Below, in pieces: positions 1 through 7,602 of a stretch of 64,000 bases of DNA (within the stretch, counting starts at the first letter, position 1; every line of letters begins with the position of its first letter). The notes under the pieces are model-generated. The model was not told the DNA's origin. It saw only the letters and a program-made list of their open reading frames with translations, and searched no databases. The stretch spans positions 13,695 to 77,694 of the forward strand of contig JBGOZF010000011.1 in the NCBI GenBank assembly GCA_041480065.1, written 5' to 3'. This DNA comes from Fen-999 sp041480065 (lineage in GTDB: Bacteria > Pseudomonadota > Gammaproteobacteria > Burkholderiales > Rhodocyclaceae). The position numbers and the translations under genes were made by a program.

Positions 1-307
1 CGTCGTGCGCGCCTGCGCTCAACTGGTGAAACCAGGTGGCGAGGTCTTCTTCTCGACCATCAGCCGCAACCCGAAGGCCTATCTGCTTGCCGTGGTCGGG
101 GCCGAGTACATCCTCAAGCTGCTGCCCAGGGGCACGCACGACTACGCCCGCTTCCTGCGCCCGGCAGAGCTGGCCCGCCACTGCCGCGACGCCGGCCTGA
201 CGGTCGGCGAGATCGTCGGCATGAGCTACAACCCGATCACCAGAACCTATTCGCTGGGCCGCGACACCTCGGTCAATTACCTGATTCGCGCACAAAGAGA
301 TGCCTGA
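1..307 (+). CDS. ubiG: UbiG ubiquinone O-methyltransferase, C-terminal part
   Basis: The gene enters from outside the window and its last ~100 residues are visible, ending in TGA at 305-307. UbiG carries out both SAM-dependent O-methylations of ubiquinone biosynthesis at the inner membrane face. The visible part has the post-motif strand KPGGEVFFSTISRN, a membrane-contacting stretch (AYLLAVVGAEYILKLLP), the family-typical GTHDY segment and the end ITRTYSLGRD. The SAM-binding glycine motif lies upstream, outside the window. Its stop overlaps the next start by 8 bp, and ubiG-gph is a common proteobacterial pair. Identity is confident; the full length cannot be seen. Confidence 0.93.
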   Translation, partial: VVRACAQLVKPGGEVFFSTISRNPKAYLLAVVGAEYILKLLPRGTHDYARFLRPAELARHCRDAGLTVGEIVGMSYNPITRTYSLGRDTSVNYLIRAQRDA

Positions 308-959
308 GGGGATGGTCGAGGCCGTCTTCTTCGACCTCGACGGCACGCTGGCCGACACCGCGCCGGACCTCGGCGGAGCCCTCAACCGACTGCTCCGGGA
401 ACGGGGACGCGTACCCCTGAACATGGCGACGTTGAGACCCCATGTCTCGGCCGGTACGCGCGGCATGATCGGCGTCGGCTTTGGCCTCGCACCGCAGGAC
501 GAGGCCTATGCCGGCCTGGCGCAGCGATTCCTGGAGCTCTATGCGGCAAACCTGTGCGACGGCACACGGCTGTTTGACGGCATGGCTGCGCTGCTCGAAC
601 ATCTCGAAGGCCGAAACATCCGTTGGGGAATCGTGACCAACAAGCCTGAACGCTTTACCGTACCGCTGGCCGAGCGCCTGGGCCTGAGCAAGCGTGCCGC
701 CGCCATCGTGTCAGGCGACTCGGTACCAACGCCGAAACCGGCCCCGGACGCGCTCCTGCTCGCCTGTGCCACCGCCGAGGTCGCGCCGGAACGGACGCTC
801 TACGTCGGCGACGACCTGCGCGATGTCCAGGCCGCCCACGCCGCCGGCATCCGCGCCGTCGCGGCCGCCTGGGGCTACCTCGGCGACGGCCAGACAATCA
901 GCGAATGGGGTGCGGACGCCACTATCGACTCTCCGCTCGATCTATTGAACCTGCTTTAG
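300..959 (+). CDS. gph: Phosphoglycolate phosphatase (HAD family)
   Basis: This 219-residue HAD-superfamily phosphatase is expected to dephosphorylate 2-phosphoglycolate in the cytosol. Motif I is FFDLDGTLADT near residues 10-20, with the nucleophile Asp and the general-acid Asp two residues on. Motif II is VTNKP near 113, the motif III lysine lies in PTPKPAPDALL, and motif IV is VGDDLRDVQAAHAAG near 167. ATG at 300 overlaps the ubiG stop, and ATG at 312 directly before VEAVFFDLD is a plausible shorter start. The family cannot be separated from other small phosphatases by sequence alone, but the ubiG neighbour favours Gph. Confidence 0.9.
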   Translation: MPEGMVEAVFFDLDGTLADTAPDLGGALNRLLRERGRVPLNMATLRPHVSAGTRGMIGVGFGLAPQDEAYAGLAQRFLELYAANLCDGTRLFDGMAALLEHLEGRNIRWGIVTNKPERFTVPLAERLGLSKRAAAIVSGDSVPTPKPAPDALLLACATAEVAPERTLYVGDDLRDVQAAHAAGIRAVAAAWGYLGDGQTISEWGADATIDSPLDLLNLL

Positions 960-960
960 C

Positions 961-989
961 TTGAATTAGCGCCCCTCCGCCACCATAAT
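961..989 (+). promoter_or_regulatory. Sigma-70 promoter of the tmRNA gene
   Basis: A -35 box TTGAAT (961-966) is separated by exactly 17 bp from a -10 box CATAAT (984-989), matching consensus at 4/6 and 5/6. The -35 begins one base after the gph stop codon, so ssrA has its own promoter tucked against the end of gph. Transcription is predicted to start near 995-997. Confidence 0.7.
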
Positions 990-1148
990 TGATGCATGGT
1001 CGTAATTCCGGCAGACCGGAAGCGTTCTGGACGCGGGTTCGATTCCCGCCACCTCCACCACTGAGGGGGTGTACTGGTTTCGACAGGGCGTAGAAGGCGA
1101 GCAGGCGGCCCGAGAGGCGACGGACGTAATCCGCGCAAAACCACAAAC

Positions 1149-1181
1149 GCCAACGATGAGCGTTTCGCACTGGCCGCCTAA
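1149..1181 (+). other. tmRNA proteolysis tag reading frame (ANDERFALAA)
   Basis: Starting at the presumed resume codon GCC (1149-1151), the frame reads A-N-D-E-R-F-A-L-A-A and stops at TAA (1179-1181). The ALAA end is the ClpX-type degron of bacterial ssrA tags, and AND is the part bound by SspB in well-studied tags. A homologue of SspB is encoded at 49089-49511. The choice of resume codon is inferred from the tag pattern. Confidence 0.9.
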
Positions 1182-1228
1182 AACGGCCTGCTGAGGATGT
1201 AGCCATCCAAGAAACAGAATGACTACCG

Positions 1229-1259
1229 GCGGGGGCTCAGTTTCGTACTGTGCCCCCGC
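1229..1259. terminator. Strong hairpin at the end of ssrA, between convergent genes
   Basis: GCGGGGGC (1229-1236) pairs perfectly with GCCCCCGC (1252-1259) around a 15-base loop. It lies between the end of the tmRNA coding piece and the stop of the leftward polysaccharide locus (1272). There is no good T-run on either strand, so it may be a structural part or processing boundary of the tmRNA precursor rather than a classical terminator. Confidence 0.45.
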
Positions 1260-1271
1260 TGTCATTTCCAC

Positions 1272-3092
1272 TTAGTGATTGGCGGGCCGGTATTCCGGTA
1301 CGAGCCGTTTGAGTTGTTCTTTGACTTCCGCCTCCGCGCGCACCGGCGCCTCCAGCCACGTAAGCAGTTCATCGAGCCAGGCCTGTTCCGGCATTGCCGT
1401 CGGTCGGGCGATACGCAGTTTGGGATGCGGTGTCGGCAGTGTGGCCTCGTTGTCAGCCAGCAGTTCTTCGTAGAGTTTCTCGCCGGGCCGAAGCCCCGTG
1501 TACTCGATGCGGATATCGTCTTCGGAAAAGCCTGAAAGCCGGATCATGTCGCGAGCCAGATCGGCGATCTTCACCGGCTCGCCCATGTCCAGCACGAATG
1601 TCCGACCGCACTCCTCGCCTGCGCTGGCCATCAGGCCGGCCTGAAGCACCAGTTGTGCGGCCTCTGGAATCAGCATGAAGTAGCGAATAATCTCCGGGTG
1701 CGTCACCGTCACCGGTCCGCCCTTGGCGATCTGTTCGCGGAACTTGGGAATGACGCTGCCCGACGAACCCAGGACGTTGCCGAAACGGACCACGACAAAG
1801 CGGGTCGCCTTGCTCTGCCCTTGCACCGCATGGCAGGCCATTTCGGCCAGGCGCTTGCTGGCACCCATGACATTGGTCGGGTTCACCGCCTTGTCCGTGG
1901 AGATCAACACAAACTCGCTCGTGCCGTGCGCAATGGCCGCCTGGCCGACGCGATACGTGCCGAGAACGTTGTTGCGCACCGCCGCCCAGGCATTCCCGTT
2001 CTCCATCAGCGGTACGTGCTTGTAGGCGGCGGCATGAAATACCACATCCGGCCGGTAGTGGCGAAAGACCGCGTCAAGCTGCGCCGCATCCTTCACGTCT
2101 GCCGCCACGCAGGCGGTGGACTGACCGGCGAATTCCTGTTCGATGGCATAGAGCGCGAACTCGGACTGCTCGTAGAAGACAAGCAGTCGCGGCGAAAAGC
2201 GGGCGATCTGACGCGCCAACTCCGAGCCGATCGATCCGCCGGCACCGGTGACAAGTACCACCTTGTCGGTCAGCAGCCGTTGCAGCCCCTCCGAATCCAG
2301 TTGCACCTGATCACGACCAAGAAGGTCCTCAAGTTCCACCTTGCGCACCTGCGAAACGGATACCCGGCCGGAAAGAATGTCGGCAAATGCCGGCACCGTG
2401 AATACCGTCAGACCTGCCGCCGAAGCGAGTTCCGCCGCTCGCCGGCGCTCTGCAGCGGTCGCAGCCGGCATGGCGATGATCACCTGCTCCACGCCCAGCC
2501 GAAGCGAATGTTCGCCAATGCTGTCGAGCGCCCCGAGAATCGACACGTCGCCTATGCGCCTGCCGTGCTTGCTTTGGTTGTCGTCGAGCAGGCCCACTGC
2601 GCGCCATTGGCTGCTGCGCTCAAGCTCCTTGACCAGCGCCGCGGCGGCATCGCCCGCCCCTAGTACCAGCACCGGCGAACCGGCGCCGACGGTACCGCCG
2701 AAAAGGTGCCCATCCTTCCATGCTCGATAGAGATAACGGTCGCCACCCATCATCATCAGGAGCAAGATCGGATGCAGAACCAGCACCGACCGTGGAATTC
2801 CCGCGGCGTGCAGCATATAGGTAATGCCGGCCGTCGCCACTGCACCCACGCCAACGGCAAGCAGCAGGCGTCGCAAATCGCCCATGCTGGCATAGCGCCA
2901 GATGCCACGGTAGAGCCCGAACTTGAAGTATATGACTGCATAGAGAGGCATCAGCCAAGCCAATGCCTGCCATGAGGCCGACATGAAATCCGACGGCACG
3001 CTTAGATTGAAACGAATCCAATATGCAGCCAGCCACATGAGGGCGGTGGCGACCAAGTCATGAAGGAATGCTGCAAGGGCTCGCGGATTCAT
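1272..3092 (-). CDS. Membrane-bound UDP-HexNAc 4,6-dehydratase (WbpM/PglF/CapD long type)
   Basis: This 606-residue protein has about four N-terminal membrane helices (residues ~10-120), a first nucleotide-binding domain (VLVLGAGDAAAALV near 145) and a C-terminal extended SDR domain beginning LVTGAGGSIGSELARQ near 283. The catalytic segment is STDKAVNPTNVMGASK, in which Met replaces the usual SDR Tyr, as in WbpM, PglF and FlaA1. It should convert UDP-GlcNAc to a 4-keto-6-deoxy intermediate. It is the last gene of the locus, directly after the phosphoglycosyl transferase and C4 reductase/epimerase genes, which fits synthesis of a UDP-QuiNAc- or UDP-FucNAc-type initiating sugar. The exact product is not determinable here. 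Confidence 0.88.
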   Translation of the reverse strand: MNPRALAAFLHDLVATALMWLAAYWIRFNLSVPSDFMSASWQALAWLMPLYAVIYFKFGLYRGIWRYASMGDLRRLLLAVGVGAVATAGITYMLHAAGIPRSVLVLHPILLLMMMGGDRYLYRAWKDGHLFGGTVGAGSPVLVLGAGDAAAALVKELERSSQWRAVGLLDDNQSKHGRRIGDVSILGALDSIGEHSLRLGVEQVIIAMPAATAAERRRAAELASAAGLTVFTVPAFADILSGRVSVSQVRKVELEDLLGRDQVQLDSEGLQRLLTDKVVLVTGAGGSIGSELARQIARFSPRLLVFYEQSEFALYAIEQEFAGQSTACVAADVKDAAQLDAVFRHYRPDVVFHAAAYKHVPLMENGNAWAAVRNNVLGTYRVGQAAIAHGTSEFVLISTDKAVNPTNVMGASKRLAEMACHAVQGQSKATRFVVVRFGNVLGSSGSVIPKFREQIAKGGPVTVTHPEIIRYFMLIPEAAQLVLQAGLMASAGEECGRTFVLDMGEPVKIADLARDMIRLSGFSEDDIRIEYTGLRPGEKLYEELLADNEATLPTPHPKLRIARPTAMPEQAWLDELLTWLEAPVRAEAEVKEQLKRLVPEYRPANH

Positions 3093-3100
3093 ATCGCCTA

Positions 3101-3661
3101 TCAGTGTGACACACCCGACGCCTTCAGTACCTTGGCAATCGTCATAAACAGGATCTTGAGGTCGAACCAGAGCGAGCGGCGGCGAAGATACTCGGCGTCA
3201 TAGGCAACCTTGACTGGAATCGGCAAGTCATCCCGGCCATTCACCTGCGCCCAGCCGGTAAGCCCCGGCACCAGCCGATGCACTCCGGCTGCCGCACGCA
3301 AAGCCACCAGATCATCCTGATTGAAGAGCGCAGGCCGCGGCCCGACAAAGCTCATGTCGCCCTTGAGAATGCTCCACAACTGCGGCAACTCGTCGAGACT
3401 GGTTCGGCGCAGGAACCCGCCGATCGGCGTCAGGTAGGTACCCGGATCGCTCAGCAAATGAGTCGCCACAGCGGGCGTGCCGACGCGCATGGTGCGAAAC
3501 TTCGGCATGCGGAAGATGCGGTTGTGGGCACCGACGCGATCCGACCAGTGGAGCGCCGGCCCGGGCGAAGTCAGGCGCACCAACACCCCCACCAGCAGGA
3601 TCGGCAGCGCCAGGACGGCTGTCGCCGCCAGAGCCAGCACCAGGTCGAATACGCGTTTCAT
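3101..3661 (-). CDS. Initiating sugar-phosphate transferase, PglC type (monotopic PGT)
   Basis: At 186 residues this is the short, catalytic-domain-only form of the bacterial sugar transferase family. The N terminus is a re-entrant hydrophobic helix (LVLALAATAVLALPILLVG). KFRTM near 54 and LRRTSLDELPQL, with the catalytic Asp-Glu pair, match the family, as do FVGPRPAL and PGLTGWAQVNGR. It should transfer a sugar phosphate from a UDP-sugar to undecaprenyl phosphate at the cytoplasmic face, starting each repeat unit. ATG at 3661 overlaps the stop of the upstream gene (ATGA), indicating translational coupling. The adjacent dehydratase and epimerase suggest a 6-deoxy-HexNAc-1-P substrate. Confidence 0.9.
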   Translation of the reverse strand: MKRVFDLVLALAATAVLALPILLVGVLVRLTSPGPALHWSDRVGAHNRIFRMPKFRTMRVGTPAVATHLLSDPGTYLTPIGGFLRRTSLDELPQLWSILKGDMSFVGPRPALFNQDDLVALRAAAGVHRLVPGLTGWAQVNGRDDLPIPVKVAYDAEYLRRRSLWFDLKILFMTIAKVLKASGVSH

Positions 3662-4602
3662 TCCGCTGGCAGCCCCAACATCTCGCGCACGCCTTCGCGT
3701 AGTTCAATCCGAGCACGCCAGCCTAGCTCGCGCTCAATCCTCGCCGGCGAGTAGCAGGCCGAGCCGAGCAATCGTTCCACCACCTCGGAATTCACCGGCA
3801 AGGGCCGTCCGGCAAGGCGACCAAGTACGTCGCATAGCACCGCACCGGCACGCAGCAAGCACGCCGGCAAGCTCCAGCGAAAAGTCAGGCGTGGCGGTAC
3901 GCCGCTGATGGCGTCGAATATCTCCCGTCCGGAATATGGACGGGGATCGGCGATGATGTAGGTGCGCCCATTCGCCGCCGGCGCATTGGCGACAAGCCGA
4001 ATGACCTCGACCACATCGTCCACATGCACCAGCGAGCGCTTGTTGCCCGTATCGGGAAGGCGGGGAAACCAGCCGGCGCGTATACCGCGCGCCATGCGCT
4101 CCAGGTTGCCGCGCCCACCGCGGCCATAGACCATCGCCAGACGGAGGTTCACGACGTGCATGCCGTACTTCGCGCCAGCCTCCAGCACGGCATCCTCCGC
4201 GGCCCGCTTTGCGCAGCCATAAGCGCTATCCGGTTCGCCCGGCCAGCCCTCATCGATGCATTCCTCGCCCGGCTCGGCCATTGCCTTGACGCTGGAGAGA
4301 AAGACGAAGCGCCGCACTCCCGCCTCCCCGGCCGCGATCACCAGGTTGCGCGTGCCTTCGAAATTGACGCGCCAATGTACATCGGGATCGGAGGAGTTAA
4401 ATGCATGCGAATAGCCCGCGCAATGGAACACCCGCTCGATACCAGTGCACGCCGCTCGCAAGGAAGCACCATCGAGCAGGTCGCCGGGCACGGCGCTCGG
4501 CATCGCGCTATTGCCACGGACCAGAATCCGATTCCCCGACTGCAACAATCGGGCACCAATGAAACCGGTAGCACCGGTAACCAATGTCTGCCGATCGCCC
4601 AC
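3658..4602 (-). CDS. NAD-dependent epimerase/4-ketoreductase (extended SDR)
   Basis: This is a 314-residue extended SDR with VTGATGFIGARLL at the N terminus, the Ser of FLSSVKAMAE and the catalytic pair in YGCAKRAAED (YxxxK) near 148. The start is GTG at 4602, one base after the wecB stop, and the C terminus overlaps the phosphoglycosyl transferase. The length and gene order match the C4 reductase/epimerase that works with WbpM-type dehydratases and PglC/WbpL-type initiators (UDP-D-FucNAc or UDP-D-QuiNAc formation). A general UDP-hexose 4-epimerase role cannot be excluded. Confidence 0.8.
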   Translation of the reverse strand: MGDRQTLVTGATGFIGARLLQSGNRILVRGNSAMPSAVPGDLLDGASLRAACTGIERVFHCAGYSHAFNSSDPDVHWRVNFEGTRNLVIAAGEAGVRRFVFLSSVKAMAEPGEECIDEGWPGEPDSAYGCAKRAAEDAVLEAGAKYGMHVVNLRLAMVYGRGGRGNLERMARGIRAGWFPRLPDTGNKRSLVHVDDVVEVIRLVANAPAANGRTYIIADPRPYSGREIFDAISGVPPRLTFRWSLPACLLRAGAVLCDVLGRLAGRPLPVNSEVVERLLGSACYSPARIERELGWRARIELREGVREMLGLPAE

Positions 4603-4603
4603 G

Positions 4604-5731
4604 TCAATGCTTGTGCCAAACGGTTCGATTCACGAAGTCCACATAGCTCAACACAATGCGGAGCACCTGCTTCGATACCGGCCCCGACTCATAGTCCGGA
4701 ACCGCCTTCATGGTTCGAGTGCCTCGTTCATGTTGGGCGATGACGACCTTCACGGCGTCGAGGACACGCTCAGCCTTCAAGCCGCTCATGATCAAAGTAC
4801 CGACATCCATGCCTTCCGGTCGCTCGTGCGCATTCCGAATGGTGATCGCCGGCAAATTGAGCAGCGAAGCCTCCTCGGTAATCGTGCCGCTGTCCGAGAT
4901 CACGCAACATGCCTCCATCTGGAGCTTGTTGTAATCGAAGAAGCCGAAGGGCTTCACGAACTGGACAAGCGGATTGGCGGGTTCTGCGCCGAGTTCGTCA
5001 AGGCGTTTCCTGGTGCGCGGATGGGTCGACACGACGATCGGGAAACCATAAGCCTCCGCGAGCGCGTTCAACGTCGCCAGAAAGTCATGCAGGTTCTCCG
5101 GGACGTCGACGTTTTCCTCGCGGTGTGCGCTGACCAGGAAGAACCGGTCGCGCTCGAGTCCGAGCCTGCTCAGCACATTCGACGCCTCGATCCCAGGCCG
5201 ATAATGCTCCAGCACTTCGCGCATGTGCGAGCCGGTCTTGACCACCGTTTCCGGGCGCACCCCCTCCGCAATCAGGTAGCGGCGGGCGTGCTCCGACAGG
5301 ACCAGATTGATGTCGCTCAGGTGATCGAGAACCTTTCGGTTCAGTTCTTCCGGCACACGCTGGTCGAAGCAGCGATTGCCGGCCTCCATATGGAAAACCG
5401 GAATCTTGCGGCGCTTGGCCGAAATCACTGCGAGACAGGAATTCGTATCGCCATAGAACAGTACGGCATCCGGCGCTTCCGCCGCCAGCACCTCGTCGGC
5501 CTTGATGATCACCTGACCGATGGTCTGTGCAGCCCCCTCCCCTACCACATTGAGGAAGTGATCCGGCTTGCGGATGCCGAGTTCCTCGAAGAACACCTGA
5601 TTGAGTTCGTAGTCGTAGTTCTGGCCGGTGTGCACAAGAACATGCCGGGTGTGGGCATCAAGCTCGGCGATCACCCGGCTCATCTTGATCAACTCCGGGC
5701 GAGTGCCGACGATGGTCATCACCTTAAGCAT
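4604..5731 (-). CDS. wecB: UDP-N-acetylglucosamine 2-epimerase, non-hydrolysing (WecB/WbjD type)
   Basis: This 375-residue protein starts with the family signature VGTRPELIKM and continues HTGQNYDYEL, GDTNS, HMEAGNRC and SDSGTITEEA, all typical of non-hydrolysing 2-epimerases. In the WbjB/C/D and WbvB/R/D pathways the third enzyme is a close relative acting on a UDP-2-acetamido-2,6-dideoxy-L-hexose. Here it follows the matching dehydratase (8-bp overlap) and sits one gene after the RmlD-like reductase. The likely job is therefore the last step to UDP-L-QuiNAc or UDP-L-FucNAc rather than UDP-ManNAc, but this is inferred from neighbours. Confidence 0.88.
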   Translation of the reverse strand: MLKVMTIVGTRPELIKMSRVIAELDAHTRHVLVHTGQNYDYELNQVFFEELGIRKPDHFLNVVGEGAAQTIGQVIIKADEVLAAEAPDAVLFYGDTNSCLAVISAKRRKIPVFHMEAGNRCFDQRVPEELNRKVLDHLSDINLVLSEHARRYLIAEGVRPETVVKTGSHMREVLEHYRPGIEASNVLSRLGLERDRFFLVSAHREENVDVPENLHDFLATLNALAEAYGFPIVVSTHPRTRKRLDELGAEPANPLVQFVKPFGFFDYNKLQMEACCVISDSGTITEEASLLNLPAITIRNAHERPEGMDVGTLIMSGLKAERVLDAVKVVIAQHERGTRTMKAVPDYESGPVSKQVLRIVLSYVDFVNRTVWHKH

Positions 5732-6737
5732 TCTTGATCGCCTCGCGAATGAAATCCAGGGACATCAACAGTTCCTTGACGCGCGTGACATCGAGACGCT
5801 CGGTATTGTGGGACGTGTAGTCCTCGAGCGTCGATACGCGCGTTTCTCCCTCGACGAAATACTTGTTGTAGTTGAGGTCGCGATCGTCCGCGGGCACCCG
5901 GTAGTAACGCCCCATGTCCTCGGCACGCGCCATCTCCTCGCGCGACAGCAGCGACTCGTACAGCTTCTCGCCGTGGCGAGTTCCGATGATGCGGATCTCG
6001 CTCCGGCTCTTGAACAATTCGCGCAATGCTTGGGCTAGGTCGCCCACCGTCGAGGCGGGCGACTTCTGGACATAAATGTCGCCCTGAACGGCGTGATTGA
6101 AGGCATGCAGTACCAGATCGACCGAGTCGTCCAGGGACATCAGGAACCGCGTCATATTCGGATCAGTCACCGTCAGCGGTTTGCCGGCCCGCATCTGATC
6201 GATGAACAAGGGAATGACAGAGCCACGCGAGGCCATCACGTTGCCATAGCGCGTGGCGCAAAGCACCGTCTCTCCCTCGCTGCGCATGCGCGCCTTGGCG
6301 ACCATCAGCTTTTCCATCATCGCCTTCGAGACACCCATCGCGTTGACGGGATACACGGCCTTGTCCGTACTCAGCACCACGACACGCTTCACCTTGCAGG
6401 CGATCGCTGCGTTCATCACGTTCTCCGCACCAAGCACGTTGGTGCGAACCGCCTCCATCGGATAAAACTCGCAGGATGGAACCTGCTTCAGCGCTGCCGC
6501 ATGAAAGACATAATCAACACGATGCATTGCCTCATGGACGCTGTCATAGTTGCGAACGTCGCCGATGTGAAACTTCAGTTTCGGATTGTTCAACGCAATC
6601 CGCATGTCCTCCTGCTTCTTCTCGTCACGACTGAAGATGCGGATCTCGCGCACATCGGTATCGAGGAAGCGGCTCAGCACGGCGCTGCCGAATGAGCCCG
6701 TGCCGCCTGTAATCATCAGGGTCTTGCCTGCAAACAT
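5724..6737 (-). CDS. UDP-GlcNAc 4,6-dehydratase/5-epimerase, short CapE/WbjB type
   Basis: This 337-residue soluble SDR has TGGTGSFGSAVLSRFL at the N terminus, RIFSRDEKKQEDMR for UDP-sugar recognition and STDKAVYPVNAMGVSK, where Met takes the usual Tyr position. These are hallmarks of the FlaA1/CapE/WbjB group, which turns UDP-GlcNAc into 4-keto-6-deoxy L-sugars. It lacks the membrane domain of the long dehydratase at 1272-3092, so the locus carries both forms. It lies between an RmlD-like reductase and a 2-epimerase, completing a three-enzyme 6-deoxy-L-HexNAc set. Confidence 0.9.
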   Translation of the reverse strand: MFAGKTLMITGGTGSFGSAVLSRFLDTDVREIRIFSRDEKKQEDMRIALNNPKLKFHIGDVRNYDSVHEAMHRVDYVFHAAALKQVPSCEFYPMEAVRTNVLGAENVMNAAIACKVKRVVVLSTDKAVYPVNAMGVSKAMMEKLMVAKARMRSEGETVLCATRYGNVMASRGSVIPLFIDQMRAGKPLTVTDPNMTRFLMSLDDSVDLVLHAFNHAVQGDIYVQKSPASTVGDLAQALRELFKSRSEIRIIGTRHGEKLYESLLSREEMARAEDMGRYYRVPADDRDLNYNKYFVEGETRVSTLEDYTSHNTERLDVTRVKELLMSLDFIREAIKNA

Positions 6738-6747
6738 CGGTAGTCCT

Positions 6748-7602
6748 TTAGTGAAAGTCCCGCATGCGCGCGATTAGGTCTGGCCAGGATGCGGCGACAT
6801 ACCCGGTCGCCTCACGGAAACGATCTGCATTCAGCGAGCGATCGATGACCACGCGGTCGTCGGGTTCGATTGCAATCTGCTTGGCGTAGGCCGCGGCCAC
6901 CAGCTTCAGAAGCTCATACTTGTTGATCGGCGCTGCGGCCACGTGAAAGAGTCCGGATAGCGCTGGTCGTGGCAGCACGACATCGCGCACGATGCGCGAC
7001 AGTTCCACCGTCGGCAGTCCCGAGAAAACAGCCCGCCGGTAGCCCTTGACGCTCTTTCCCTGCCCGAGGAACCACCCCACCAGCCCGTGCGCACCGGTCA
7101 GTTCATGGCCGATGATCGACGTCCGCAGCGTGATGGCATGGGGATAGGCCACTTCACCAAGAAACTTGGACCTGCCATAGAGATCCTCGGCATTGGAAGC
7201 GTCTGACTCGCGGTAGTTGCCGCTGGCGCCATTGAACACGCAATCCGTGCTCACGTGCACCAAACGCGCCCCAACCAGGCTGCACAGGCGCGCCAGTCTG
7301 TGCGGCAAGAGTGAGTTGATGGGCAGTGCCTGCAGGGGGTCGTCGACTGCCGCCAGTTGCTTTACCAGGCCAACGCAATTGACTACGACATCGGGCCGAA
7401 TCTCCTGGAACACCCCGGTAAGCGCATCGAAGTGCTCCACGTCCACGCCGGGCAGAATGCGGCCTGCCAGCGTCGGCTCGAAATGGCGCAATATGGAAGG
7501 CGAACGAGCGGTGCCACGAACGTCGTGCTCGCCCGTTTCCGCCATGACGCGCAGCATTGCGTTGCCGAGCATCCCCGAGGCCCCGAGGACCAGGATCTTC
7601 AC
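6748..7602 (-). CDS. RmlD-like 4-keto-sugar reductase (WbvR-like)
   Basis: This 284-residue SDR of the RmlD group has VLGASGMLGNAMLRV at the N terminus, STDCVFNGASGNYRE in place of the RmlD STDYVFDG signature and the catalytic YGRSK. No cupin domain is attached, unlike CapF/WbjC (about 370 residues) of the L-FucNAc pathway. The length and architecture fit better the single-domain reductase WbvR of the UDP-L-RhaNAc/L-QuiNAc pathway. Its start overlaps the stop of the upstream glycosyltransferase (ATGA). It is the second step between the dehydratase and the 2-epimerase. Confidence 0.82.
   Translation of the reverse strand: MKILVLGASGMLGNAMLRVMAETGEHDVRGTARSPSILRHFEPTLAGRILPGVDVEHFDALTGVFQEIRPDVVVNCVGLVKQLAAVDDPLQALPINSLLPHRLARLCSLVGARLVHVSTDCVFNGASGNYRESDASNAEDLYGRSKFLGEVAYPHAITLRTSIIGHELTGAHGLVGWFLGQGKSVKGYRRAVFSGLPTVELSRIVRDVVLPRPALSGLFHVAAAPINKYELLKLVAAAYAKQIAIEPDDRVVIDRSLNADRFREATGYVAASWPDLIARMRDFH

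Larger units (their letters stand above)
996..1260 (+). ncRNA. ssrA: tmRNA, circularly permuted two-piece type
   Basis: The elements of tmRNA are present in permuted order. First comes the acceptor piece: a perfect hairpin (1006-1021), a T arm GCGGG-TTCGATT-CCCGC (1033-1049), the acceptor 3' strand CACCTCC (1050-1056), discriminator A and an encoded CCA (1058-1060). After only four bases (1061-1064) comes the acceptor 5' strand GGGGGTG (1065-1071), which pairs with CACCTCC and includes the G3-U70 wobble needed for alanylation. The conserved GGTTTCGACA follows, then the tag reading frame. This is the arrangement of two-piece tmRNAs. It rescues stalled ribosomes and tags nascent chains for proteolysis. 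The exact 5' and 3' ends are estimates. Confidence 0.92.

Noticed and set aside
922..1271. Leftward frames over 922-1271 with a GGGNRTRV/VAGIEPAS-type sequence
   Set aside because: This is the well-known spurious translation of the antisense of a tRNA-like T arm and CCA end; the region is tmRNA.
1653..2663. Long rightward frame of 336 codons
   Set aside because: It is antisense to the WbpM-like dehydratase; its composition is a GC-rich shadow with no family motif.
4445..5737. Long rightward frame of 430 codons
   Set aside because: It lies opposite wecB, whose protein has full family motifs.
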